Origin: Rhynchopus euleeides
Lineage: Eukaryota; Euglenozoa; Diplonemea; Diplonemida; Diplonemidae
Assembly (NCBI GenBank): GCA_963210315.1
Contig: OY723241.1
Coordinates: forward strand, 372,001-436,000
Direction: 5' to 3'
DNA: 64,000 bases
Below are positions 32,001 to 40,341 of this stretch, one piece after another (position 1 is the first letter of the stretch; every line of letters begins with the position of its first letter). Under the pieces are notes generated by a model, which had not been told where the DNA came from, did not search any database, and saw nothing but the letters and a program-made list of their open reading frames with translations. Position numbers and translations under genes: made by a program.

Positions 32001-33865
32001 CCGACCTTATTGATTTTGCCTTTGAGCTGGCGGAATACCTGCTGCCGGTACTCCCAGTTTTGATACGTGGGTGAATCGTACCCAAATGCTGACGCCACGC
32101 GGTAGAACTCACCCTCCGATCGCAGCTTCTCCTGCAGCATATCCGCCCTGTGGAAGAACGACTGCGCGGATTTCGAAAGGTACTCCACCGCCAGGGTCAT
32201 TTTGGTCTCCTCGTCACGCATGTTCAGCAGCCTGACGACGTCCTCCTTGTTCCTGCGCTGCGTCCCCTCAGCCTCCCGCCCTGCATCGACTGCCAGGGTA
32301 TACGTCACGGCTGTCAGCACCACACCCAACGATAGGGACAGCAACGTGGACCCTACGCTGAGGGGCACGCCACGCGCAGCACGTGTGGGCATCACGGTGG
32401 CCTGCAAATGCCATACGATGGCGAAAAGGCCCGGCAGCAGCAGCGGGAGGAGCACTGTCCCCGCCACAGCCGCAGGCTCGCCGAACAGGCTCTTTGTATC
32501 CTCCTCGACGTGGAGCGTAGGTGACACCTCGACAGGCGGGGCGGGCGTCACCTCCCACACTTTGCGCGGGGGGCGCGTGAAGGTGACCTCCGCTTCGTAC
32601 ACCTCGTGCCCGGTGCTCTCGACCTTCTTCGGCTGCTTCACCATCCACTCCCGCAGCCGCAGCACATCGACCGGGTCGTGCATCGAGGCCAGCGGCACCC
32701 TCACCTCCTCCACCCACCCGCGCAGCCGGTTGGATCCCACTGCTGTGATCAGCGCCTTGACGCCAGCCTGGGTGGCAAGGGTGGCCAACTGGGGCCCCGT
32801 CACAAACAGCATCACCTTGTGGGAGGTGACCACCACGATTTTCCCTTTCCACGGCTCCCAGTTTATAAGCGACCGGAGGAAGCGGTTGGCGTCGATGAAG
32901 ACCACACGCTCTGTCAGGTTGAACGTCATCACATCCGCCATGTTGTTGTAGCTCCGCTGCGGCAGCAGCGCGGGCTCCCAGAGGCAGCCGAGCGGGGCAT
33001 CTGTTACAGCGTCGTACATCATCACAGGGCAGTCGGCGCACAGCCTCCCCGACACATCGGAGTGCGTTGCACACAGCTCCGGCATCGGGCTGTCCATGGG
33101 ACAGCTGCCGCCTCCATACTGCCCCAGGTTGGCATCGGGGTTGGACCGCACAGAGGTACCTCCGCAGTGAAATCGGACCACCCCCTCCGCACCTGGGTTC
33201 GCCTCGGCCACTTCAAACACATGCAGGTGCATCGCCTTCCGCTCCAGCGAGAAGGTGACGGCGCTCTCGATCCCCTGCCCCCCGACGAAGTCCTCCTCCA
33301 GCTGCGGGGAGAGCTCCGCGGTGCCGTGCCAAAAGTAGCTCCACTTCCCCCCAATAATCAGTGTGTTGTTGCGGCGCCACTGCCCTGCCTTTGCCAGCCC
33401 CCTCGTGACGAGGGCGATGGTGTCGGTTAGGTCGTCTCCGTCCTCTGCAGGGTCCAGCACGACAGGCATCTTGAGGCCGTTGTGGCGGTGGGTTGAGTGC
33501 ATCATGACGTCTTCTGCGCCGGATTCTGTTTTCCGGGAGACTGTGAGGCAAATCTGTACGCCGAGGTGCTCCTCAGGGACCCCGGAGCTGAACTCAAAGG
33601 TGTAGGGGCACGGGCCGCAGATCTCGCTCCTCTTCTCCCAGTTTTCGATATCGCAGAAGACCCGCTGGTTCTCCGGGACGTGCATGATCACGTCATAGTT
33701 CCCAGCGTCATACTCCTGCATCAGCTCCCCAAACCGCGGGTTGTAGGTGAACAGGCACTCAGATGTCAGCCAGCTGCACTCCGGATAGGCGCCACGCGCC
33801 TGCCACACCAAAGCCTGAGACAGGATGAGCAAGACGAGCTGCCTTGGATTGAATGGATAGGGCAT
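29099..33865 (-). CDS. Receptor-like protein with PA, LamG-like and degenerate cyclase domains
   Basis: 1588 codons from the ATG at 33865, chosen because it opens a signal peptide (residues 1-25); the frame itself extends 36 codons further up through C-rich leader. About 320-400 resembles a protease-associated domain (GKIVVVTSHKVML...AGVKALITA...VPLASM). Membrane segments are at about 466-490, 503-526 and 1200-1222. Between the last two lies a large sensor region with a concanavalin/LamG-like domain at about 915-1128 (YSVSAWVRRD, GKWFFLVATMRF, GALDDLRVHNRTL). A HAMP-like stretch and RSFMPSSL precede a class III cyclase fold at about 1338-1515. There Asn1345 stands at the first metal-Asp position, while Asp1389 (IGDRVTLSF) is kept, so cyclase activity is doubtful. 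It is likely a membrane sensor. Confidence 0.85.
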   Translation of the reverse strand: MPYPFNPRQLVLLILSQALVWQARGAYPECSWLTSECLFTYNPRFGELMQEYDAGNYDVIMHVPENQRVFCDIENWEKRSEICGPCPYTFEFSSGVPEEHLGVQICLTVSRKTESGAEDVMMHSTHRHNGLKMPVVLDPAEDGDDLTDTIALVTRGLAKAGQWRRNNTLIIGGKWSYFWHGTAELSPQLEEDFVGGQGIESAVTFSLERKAMHLHVFEVAEANPGAEGVVRFHCGGTSVRSNPDANLGQYGGGSCPMDSPMPELCATHSDVSGRLCADCPVMMYDAVTDAPLGCLWEPALLPQRSYNNMADVMTFNLTERVVFIDANRFLRSLINWEPWKGKIVVVTSHKVMLFVTGPQLATLATQAGVKALITAVGSNRLRGWVEEVRVPLASMHDPVDVLRLREWMVKQPKKVESTGHEVYEAEVTFTRPPRKVWEVTPAPPVEVSPTLHVEEDTKSLFGEPAAVAGTVLLPLLLPGLFAIVWHLQATVMPTRAARGVPLSVGSTLLSLSLGVVLTAVTYTLAVDAGREAEGTQRRNKEDVVRLLNMRDEETKMTLAVEYLSKSAQSFFHRADMLQEKLRSEGEFYRVASAFGYDSPTYQNWEYRQQVFRQLKGKINKVGIHVQVMMREGFYYDDFTIENHAVRASWLSPLKAKLPLMESLAVRWLGFYVVIFVESYTPYRWLFWHDLPSQYANVHEYDGAGEQGGSVTGRLYTSYYQVMPPTVRWSLPTLEQIESPFMTLALAVRELGGLVTVSMELKEASFYISQSFSTESLTSHLGQSMTYVWFREDGLIVSSNIGRFPQWHVLDSFRKSAGLQQYSFQCFNIFDSLQWELNAAGNFLMDQYGRLDAKDPGGKGVLTRNFAPHEYLKEYRTEAMWLTFDGTAADSSWHVWDTWAVCRHAPPCVRYIEGRHGQAMLFDGTAEVLVSPYLSMRVPRLGVLPGTGTADYYYNESRPLGGVPDVVVTRAHRLSHADWEPVQREWLFRAGREYSVSAWVRRDSVASRGIVIADSLGLDANMQLYSDGQLVVSRRTYGCRTAALEGLPVGKWFFLVATMRFPRSWITGQCAVYVDGTRRAMSLPSRPVRLDVVSRKNMTIGRDFVGALDDLRVHNRTLSAAAVVQLMGTGDARVLPDPSEYLALAMVTDDLKRHEGNPTYSYAVIASHSAILRGVREQQVVISELLVQQNYNTERQLDRKVAATLIIVVALLLTSVLAFTAFNTYLTRPFAQFAVEITRVSQIEVEGIRPYPHNASMLREINVMRTAINTLVANMITYRSFMPSSLHETINQVAPEEELSSEIDSQPSSATLSTVISRSDSSHIHNAEKTLARALINRRVAMALLNLVDFHKEVVSKREASVMMRHEEYLAVCLGAVTQCKGLADTFIGDRVTLSFNAAKVNASYKESAVRCALLACSVARSKIAMNLTASVTSGALLVGHIGTDCMRRFGCLGNAVSWLYAQERYARWQEVTVLTDPSVTETCLASFDFRHHSFVRRVKSPVPTEVFIVSEALKGLEVSENEWMYQIGEANQMSSHSARNSVFLALRDGLWDIAQAALRDLQPLSAEEQALWSMATKNCVEPTEVSHL

Positions 33866-35352
33866 TTGAGGGGCGGGGTGTGGCGGGTGTGGCGGGGGGG
33901 GGGGGGTCAGCAGGGGTAAGGGAAGATGGGATGGGCGGAAAGATCCCGAAGAAAAATATACCACAGGCGACACGGGGGGGTGGGGGTGGGGGGCTTGATC
34001 GTCAAGAGTGAATAAAAAGTTAGTATGGTGTTTCGCGTAGCGCAGGCCCCAGCATTAGACACCCTTCCCTTGGGATGGGGTGGGGCAGCGGCCTTCGCCA
34101 TTCGGGTATTTTTTCCGGCGATTTCCTCAAAGAATGGTGAACAAAATACACCAAAAAAATGAGCACGTCGCCGTCTTGGAGCGAAAAAATCACCCTCGAT
34201 GCAGAAACAAACGATTCGCACACTACACTGGGGGGTCACGGGAAACGGCAGAGGGAATGGAGGGGGGGGGAAAGAGTAGAGTGTAGAGAAGTAGGGGGGA
34301 GGGGGGGGGGGGGGGGTGTGGGGAAGGCAGAGAGGTCGATACAACAGCGAGGAGAGGACAGTAAAGAACCCCCCTCCTCCTCCTCAAAACGCAGGCAAGG
34401 TGGGGTTCGAGTCGAACGCCGAGTGAGTGATGTTCAGGGGCGAGAGTAAGGGAAGTTACTCTCTCAATCGAGCGGGTTTAGAGCTTGTGAGGGTGGGGGT
34501 GTGTGCGGTGGTGGCGTGTTGCCTGTATCCTGCATTGGGTGGAGGGGGTGGTGGTGGTGGCGGCAGGCATAGTACCGTGGGAAGAACGACCCCAGTGTGG
34601 CGGCGGGTGCAAATGGTGTTGGGTGTTGGGTGTGGTGCGCACTGGGCCCAGCATAAATATCCAGCCGGCTGTCACCTACCGGACCGCCTCTCAACTCGTC
34701 CGGACAGCAGCCCCACACATCCCTCAGGGCGGCGGCTTGACCAGTACCGGGAGCCAAGGCACGTGGTTCTTTAGTATTTTAGTTCGCGTGTTCATGTTTC
34801 GATCTCAGGTTTGGTGCGATCGGTCCAATTCAATCCACGACCGTGCGATTTGAGTCGGTTATAAATTGGCTGATCGGGAAGAGAGCACACCAATTTATTT
34901 CCACAACCGTGGGCATGGCGGATTGGCAAAAAAAATTAGTTCCCTCCAGCACCAGCCCCATTTCAGCAGTCAGCGATGTGATGCGAGCACAGTTCTTGCG
35001 GTATCGAGGACTCGCTTCAATCGGACAACCACTGGGCTTTGATTCCCGAGCGTAGCATGGAGCTGTGTGAGGCTTATCCACCTCAAGACTGACAGCAACA
35101 GAAGGGTTCCAAACTGAGCACGACATGAAAACAGTGTAGGCTATTTGCAAAAAAGGAAAGAGAAGTGGGTGAAAATATCTGTTTGCTGGATTTTGCTGGT
35201 CATGACTCAACCTGTGCAGCGGAAGTGTCACTTGATAACCAACATGCGCCTTGCATTGTGTCATTTGCGAGCCGAAGCCCATTGAATTCAGCTGGTTTGC
35301 AACACAGCCTCAGAGCTGCCGGGCGAGCGCTTCTGTGCGAAAAATAAAGATA

Positions 35353-35634
35353 CCTGGAACCCCCAATGTGTAAGCCCCCCCCTGGAGGCGATTTTCGGCC
35401 GGGGGGGGACTTAAACACGGGGGGCGGACCTAAACACAGGGGACTTCCACACGGGGGGGCACAGGGAAGACCCAGAAGACCTCTTCCGGTCGTGGGGGGG
35501 TGATTCTGGTCCGGAGTGACTTCTGGCACCCCCACCTTCGACTCTGACAGCACCTGGAGGGCACCAGGTGGCCTAGCGTCCACCTGATGACGCTCCAGAC
35601 CCCCAGGGGGGACTTATACGCGGGGGGTCCCAGG
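35353..35634. mobile_element. TACCTGG miniature inverted-repeat element
   Basis: 282 bp with ends CCTGGAACCCCC...TGTAAGCCCCCC and the inverse GGGGGACTTATACGCGGGGG-GTCCCAGG, flanked by TA (35351-35352 and 35635-35636). The interior has further GGACTTAAACACGGGG repeats. Non-coding. Confidence 0.7.
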
Positions 35635-36541
35635 TATTGAGGAAAGCGCGGCCAAGCTGGCGAAGATGCCTAAAACAGTACGACGCCGGGAATTAGAGCG
35701 ACCAACAGTGCCCGGCACCCATCAGCAACGATGACGGAGTAACTCATGGGGCCGGGGCCCAGTAAGGATCCTAGTTCTCCTTGGGGGTCTTCGCTACGAG
35801 GTGGTCGTCAGTGCATTTTGGTGTATTTCCTGTTGAATTGGCTGAAAACTGACGAAGTTTGTCGACCAGCGAAGACCCCCCTTGACTCAGAACATGTTTT
35901 GTCGACCACACACCCCCCACGTGGCTTATCAAGAAGCGCGATCCGTTCACAGATTGGCGGCCTGGCGAGAGCTGTTCCAGAGTGGGAGGCCTCTTGCCTC
36001 TCGGTGATCAGGCTTGTGTGATCTCGAGTCACTGTGAGACGCAAACTGTGCAGCATTGGTCTCCGAGGGTATTTTCGAAGGCGTACGCTGCGAGATCCAG
36101 CATCTGCGGCTGGACCTGGCGAATCGAGAGCGATTCACACCCGAAAAGCAGGTGCGCCACAGACACATGGCACCACCCGACAGTTGCCCAATATTTGAGA
36201 CCCTTGGTTGCTCTCCAGCCTCAGAGGCTACGACTGCGCAGTGCAGGTCCAGCGCATGACGATGTCCTGAGGATTTGGCACGCCGGTCAGTTTTTCCCCC
36301 ATTTTACAGGGGCGAAATGTACGCTCATTTGGGCTTCAATGTGAGGCGTTCCCCGATTTTTTGACGAACCCCCTGGCAAGCGAGTCTTGTACTGAATGGG
36401 TCACCTCCCGGTTCCTCTCTCAGGGATCAGTGATCGGATCTAGCCTCGGGTGCCGGAGGTTAGTCCAAAAAATGAATACCGGGGCCGATCTGCCGCAGAC
36501 CCGGACGCGCAAGGACTTGGATACAATACAGGCACATACCA

Positions 36542-36602
36542 CAGGGGGGTCTGGGGGCGGAGCCCCCCAGCCGCCGGAGGCCACGGTAGTGAACATCTGT
36601 TC
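36542..36602 (+). repeat. Dispersed GC-hairpin repeat, copy 6
   Basis: CAGGGGGGTCTGGGGGCGGA, GCCCCCCAGCCGCCGGAGGC, CACGGTAGTGAACATCTGTTC. Preceded by CAGGCACATACCA, matching the leader of copies 1 and 4. Confidence 0.85.
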
Positions 36603-37161
36603 ATTGTGGGCGTACAGATTCCGGGCTGTTCCTTGCGCGCGCCCCAGAGCCCCCGAATAATAAGTAATACTATTCGCCCCCCCCTGTAACTAAACACAAA
36701 AAAACACCTGGCAATCCTCTCGTCAGACCGCACAGAGCAATTGCTCTTGATACGGCCCCACCGAGGTGACAGGAACACACGCCGACCTGGCGTGAGTAGG
36801 AGCACATGGCATGAAACACAGACTGTGCGTGTGCATGCGAACACTGAAAAATCTCAGCGAATGGGCTGATGGGTGATGTGAAATCGCCCGAGGTAGTCCT
36901 TTACAACGATGCCACTTCGGAGCGCCCTCATTTGGATGGTTCAAAAAGGATCAAAAGGTGGGGCGGGGGGAGGGGAGGGGGTTGTTAATATATCGCGGCA
37001 AACCAGCTCAGTGCCACCAGTCTTGCGAGGGGCAGCTCACGTGGTTATCACCTTTTTTTCTGGGCTCCAGAGCGAAGGCACCACGCACACATTTGCCTCT
37101 TGTCATTCAAACATTGGGCATCAGGCGGAAAGCGCAGCAGTCAGAATCGTCAAAATCCACT

Positions 37162-40100
37162 TCACACGTCACCTCTGAGGGCTTTAACAAGCACAGGATC
37201 GCCGATTGAGAGCCTGTGCAGCATTGACATGTCACGTTCTGCGAAGGCCTTGCGGTAGTCGAGAGACCAACGCTGGTTTGAATACGTCGGATCTTCGAGA
37301 TCGATGGATGCCATGCCACGCGAGGCTGCAAAACACGGAGCACTCTTGTTGCCGTACCACAGACGGACGCGCGAGCAGCAGATCTCATAGGCCACCACAG
37401 GGCTACCCCTCACAGTGACATGCATCAGGGGCCGTGCGATGCCCTTGTCGCACAGGGCTGCAGGCGTCGTGCCATCCTCAGCCGTATAGAGCACCACGGC
37501 ACCCAGGCACGCCGCGCGCTGCCACACCGCAACACAGCGGTCCACGCTTGGGCCCGATGCAGTCACATAGCGCTGACCCATCCCACCCGACCCCACGCAC
37601 CCTGCGAAGACCCTGCCTGTGGAGAAGCCGCACGTCGGATCGGGTCGGGATGAGCCTGTGAGGAGTGTCATCGACCTCAGGCAGGCCTCGACATGCGCTG
37701 AGCACACTGTCATCACATTCCAGGAGACGAAGAGGGCGGTGCCTGCAACGGACAGCGTGACGCCTCCTGTCCTCTCGATGCACGACAGGGCCCACACCAG
37801 CGAGGTGTTGACGGACGATGCAAACGCCTCCGGCGGCTGATGCGGCTGGGGGGACGCCGGCAGCGAAAGGAACCCCACAGTGGCGCTCTCCGACACGTCC
37901 ATCTGATCCTGCAGCCGCCACACGCCGCAGGGCCTCCCGTCGCTCCGCGGGCTGGTCACACCGGATGTGGCGATGGAGGAGAAGGACATGGCGCTCTCAT
38001 GGCCGGACGACCCAGACGCGGAGCTGGGCGCAGGGCTGACCGCCTGCCGCAAGGCAGAGCGGATGAACGCCACACGCCCCGGCAGCTCTTGCGGCACCAG
38101 CACGGAGGCGGGTGACTCCGCGTCGCCGTCCCCGCCCCTGGGCCTGCTGCTGTTCCCCCAGACACCGTGCCGCAGGGGCAGCACCTCCGCCCTGCACAGC
38201 AGCGGGCTGCCCGAGAGCAGCCCCAGTGATGAGTCGAGGATGGCTACACCACCGACGACACAGCGGCACTCCAGCGCAGCCACGCAGTTCACCGTCCTCC
38301 CGAAGAGGTCGTACTGACGGGTGCTCTCGTTGAAATCAATGTTTGTCACCCCGTGGTGCACCCCGATCCGGACCTGCAGGCCTCCGCGATCCGTCGCCTC
38401 GTCGACGCTGCAATCCGAAACCTCGAGGAGGGGGGGCGGCCAGGCGGCACGGAGGAGGTTCACCTGCACCTCGAGCCCGAAGGAGACACCCGCCTCAAGC
38501 GTGGGGAAGGCCACCATAAAGGCATCGCCGATTGTCTTCACCTCGTAGCCGTGGAAGAGGGCGATGCAGCTTCGGATGACGGAGTTGTGAACCCTCAGGG
38601 CGTCGCGCATCGCGTCGGTGCATACCTCCCAGATGCGTGTCGAGCCCTGCACGTCGGTGAGAGCGACAGTCATCGGGACGGAGCCCAGCTCCCTGCGTGC
38701 GTTGATCATGAGGCTCTCGCCCAGTGCGGGGGCCGACGCAGCGTCATCCTCGGAGCCCTGCTGCATGCGGGAGAGGTAGAGCGACTCCGGCAGGAACCTT
38801 TTGAATTCGCGGATGCTCTGCGTCGTGGCGTCGATGCCTCGGATGAGGGTGCGCAGCTCCGATACCATCACGGTGGCGGCGGCCTCCGTCGCGATGGCGG
38901 AGTGCGCCCGGTCCAGATCGAGGCATCCCAGGGCCTCGATGGCGGTGGCAACGCGGCGGAGGGGGAGGGCCAGGAAGGAGACTTCAGCGACTGCAATGGC
39001 AATGTCGAACGCTGCGACGATACCCACAAATGCGAGAAGGATGATGAGGGCGGACTCGATCTTGCCCTCCACGGACGACTTGGGGCGTGCCCAGATCAGC
39101 TCGAGGTTCATCGCAGGAGACACGAGGGTGCGCCGCACGAAGTGGGCCGCCTCGCCGTCTCCGAGGTTGCGCGTCGCGAAGGAGTCTAGAGGGAAGGTGG
39201 CTGCAACCGTGAAGGCGTCGCGTGCTTCCTGAGGGAGCAGTGGTACCGTGAGGAAGCAGTTCTTGTCGTTGGCCTGGCGTCCGACAGCGAGGTCCTTTGG
39301 GCAGGTGGAGTTGGCGATACCGACGCCCAGCGTGGAGGCGAAGACTACTTCTGTCTTGCGGTCGACCAGCAGGATCATGGTGTCGGGGCGCTGCAGGGAA
39401 TAGCCCTCAAATATTCGAGCCAGCATGACAATCGTGAACCCCACACTCACCACCACAGATTCGTAGTCTGCCCACGGGTGGGGTGCGGGCGGGGCTACAA
39501 ACACCGCACTCGCGTGTTGGTAGACATCCGCTTCCCCTGATATCGACCCCCACCTCGCGGGCGGCACCCACACCGCATGCGCCGCACCCGGCACATCGAT
39601 GACATTCTTGCCGCGAAAGTAGGAGGGCGGCACCCCCTTTGCGGGATCGGCATCCAACAGCACATTCCATAAACTCTCCCGATCGTAGGAGTACTCGAAG
39701 GCCCCTAATGCCCCCGCCTCCGTCAGTGTGTGTGCATAGCAGGGCACGGCGAGGAACTCGCTGCCATCCGACGAGACAGTGGCGGCGTTGGCCCTGTGCG
39801 CCCCGGTGTCCCCATAGAGAAATACCCTGGGGCTGAGTGATTCGCTGCTGTTGTCCGGCCTCCGTTCCACCCACACAGTAGAGTAGAACCCGGAAGAGGT
39901 GGCGTTGTCTAGAGGCGTGCTTGGCAATGCTTCTACCGAGATGAAGTAGAGCAAGTCCTGTGGTTTGATTGTCGAGAAGAAGGCGGCGCGTGTTGAATTT
40001 GCCCAGCCCCACTCCTGGGGATTGTCAGTTCGGATGGCATCTGAATAAAGGAAGGTATGCATCTGCCGCAATGTCTGCTCCGACTGGTCGTACACCGCAA

Positions 40101-40341
40101 GGGTCTTGCTGCGGAATACGGAGGTCTCACCACGGCTCGTATCATCCACAGTCGCCTCGAGCGACCGCAGCCCTGCAAAATAGAGGAAAAGACCCCCGGC
40201 AAGTGAGGATGACGTGCTGACGACTGTGGTGACGATGATCAGAGACAGCACGGAGCACCCCACTCCTGATCGCCCCTTCTTTTGTGGGGGGTCCTTTTCA
40301 TCACCGGCAGCGCTTCCCAGAGTCGACACGGCGGAAGACAT
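37162..40341 (-). CDS. Receptor-type class III nucleotidyl cyclase with two cyclase-homology domains
   Basis: 1059 codons from the ATG at 40341 (MSSAVSTLGS); 61 upstream in-frame codons look like leader. Membrane segments at about 27-49 and 430-455 enclose a sensor ectodomain; a HAMP-like segment (455-505) leads to REFKRFLPESLYL. The first cyclase domain (about 557-715) closely follows the kinetoplastid pattern: D563 in TDVQGST and D606 in KTIGDAF for metals, K602 and D678 in the purine-specifying positions for ATP, N685 present. The transition-state Arg position is Ala689 (VNCVAALE). A second, degenerate cyclase-like domain spans about 830-1000 (STGRVFAGCVGSGGMGQRYV). Known relatives make cAMP at the membrane; the Arg loss makes activity uncertain, perhaps needing a partner. 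Confidence 0.88.
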   Translation of the reverse strand: MSSAVSTLGSAAGDEKDPPQKKGRSGVGCSVLSLIIVTTVVSTSSSLAGGLFLYFAGLRSLEATVDDTSRGETSVFRSKTLAVYDQSEQTLRQMHTFLYSDAIRTDNPQEWGWANSTRAAFFSTIKPQDLLYFISVEALPSTPLDNATSSGFYSTVWVERRPDNSSESLSPRVFLYGDTGAHRANAATVSSDGSEFLAVPCYAHTLTEAGALGAFEYSYDRESLWNVLLDADPAKGVPPSYFRGKNVIDVPGAAHAVWVPPARWGSISGEADVYQHASAVFVAPPAPHPWADYESVVVSVGFTIVMLARIFEGYSLQRPDTMILLVDRKTEVVFASTLGVGIANSTCPKDLAVGRQANDKNCFLTVPLLPQEARDAFTVAATFPLDSFATRNLGDGEAAHFVRRTLVSPAMNLELIWARPKSSVEGKIESALIILLAFVGIVAAFDIAIAVAEVSFLALPLRRVATAIEALGCLDLDRAHSAIATEAAATVMVSELRTLIRGIDATTQSIREFKRFLPESLYLSRMQQGSEDDAASAPALGESLMINARRELGSVPMTVALTDVQGSTRIWEVCTDAMRDALRVHNSVIRSCIALFHGYEVKTIGDAFMVAFPTLEAGVSFGLEVQVNLLRAAWPPPLLEVSDCSVDEATDRGGLQVRIGVHHGVTNIDFNESTRQYDLFGRTVNCVAALECRCVVGGVAILDSSLGLLSGSPLLCRAEVLPLRHGVWGNSSRPRGGDGDAESPASVLVPQELPGRVAFIRSALRQAVSPAPSSASGSSGHESAMSFSSIATSGVTSPRSDGRPCGVWRLQDQMDVSESATVGFLSLPASPQPHQPPEAFASSVNTSLVWALSCIERTGGVTLSVAGTALFVSWNVMTVCSAHVEACLRSMTLLTGSSRPDPTCGFSTGRVFAGCVGSGGMGQRYVTASGPSVDRCVAVWQRAACLGAVVLYTAEDGTTPAALCDKGIARPLMHVTVRGSPVVAYEICCSRVRLWYGNKSAPCFAASRGMASIDLEDPTYSNQRWSLDYRKAFAERDMSMLHRLSIGDPVLVKALRGDV

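Larger units (their letters stand above)
33866..37161. other. Intergenic between two cyclase-type genes
   Basis: No gene supported. It holds a C-rich leader directly upstream of 33865, G-rich tracts at 34290-34320 and 34540-34560, the TACCTGG element (35353-35634) and GC-hairpin copy 6 (36542-36602). A GGTTCGAGTCGAAC at about 34403 recalls a tRNA T-arm but no cloverleaf fits. Confidence 0.6.

Noticed and set aside
34403-34420. tRNA-like GGTTCGAGTCGAAC motif
   Set aside because: No acceptor stem, D-arm or anticodon arm could be paired around it.
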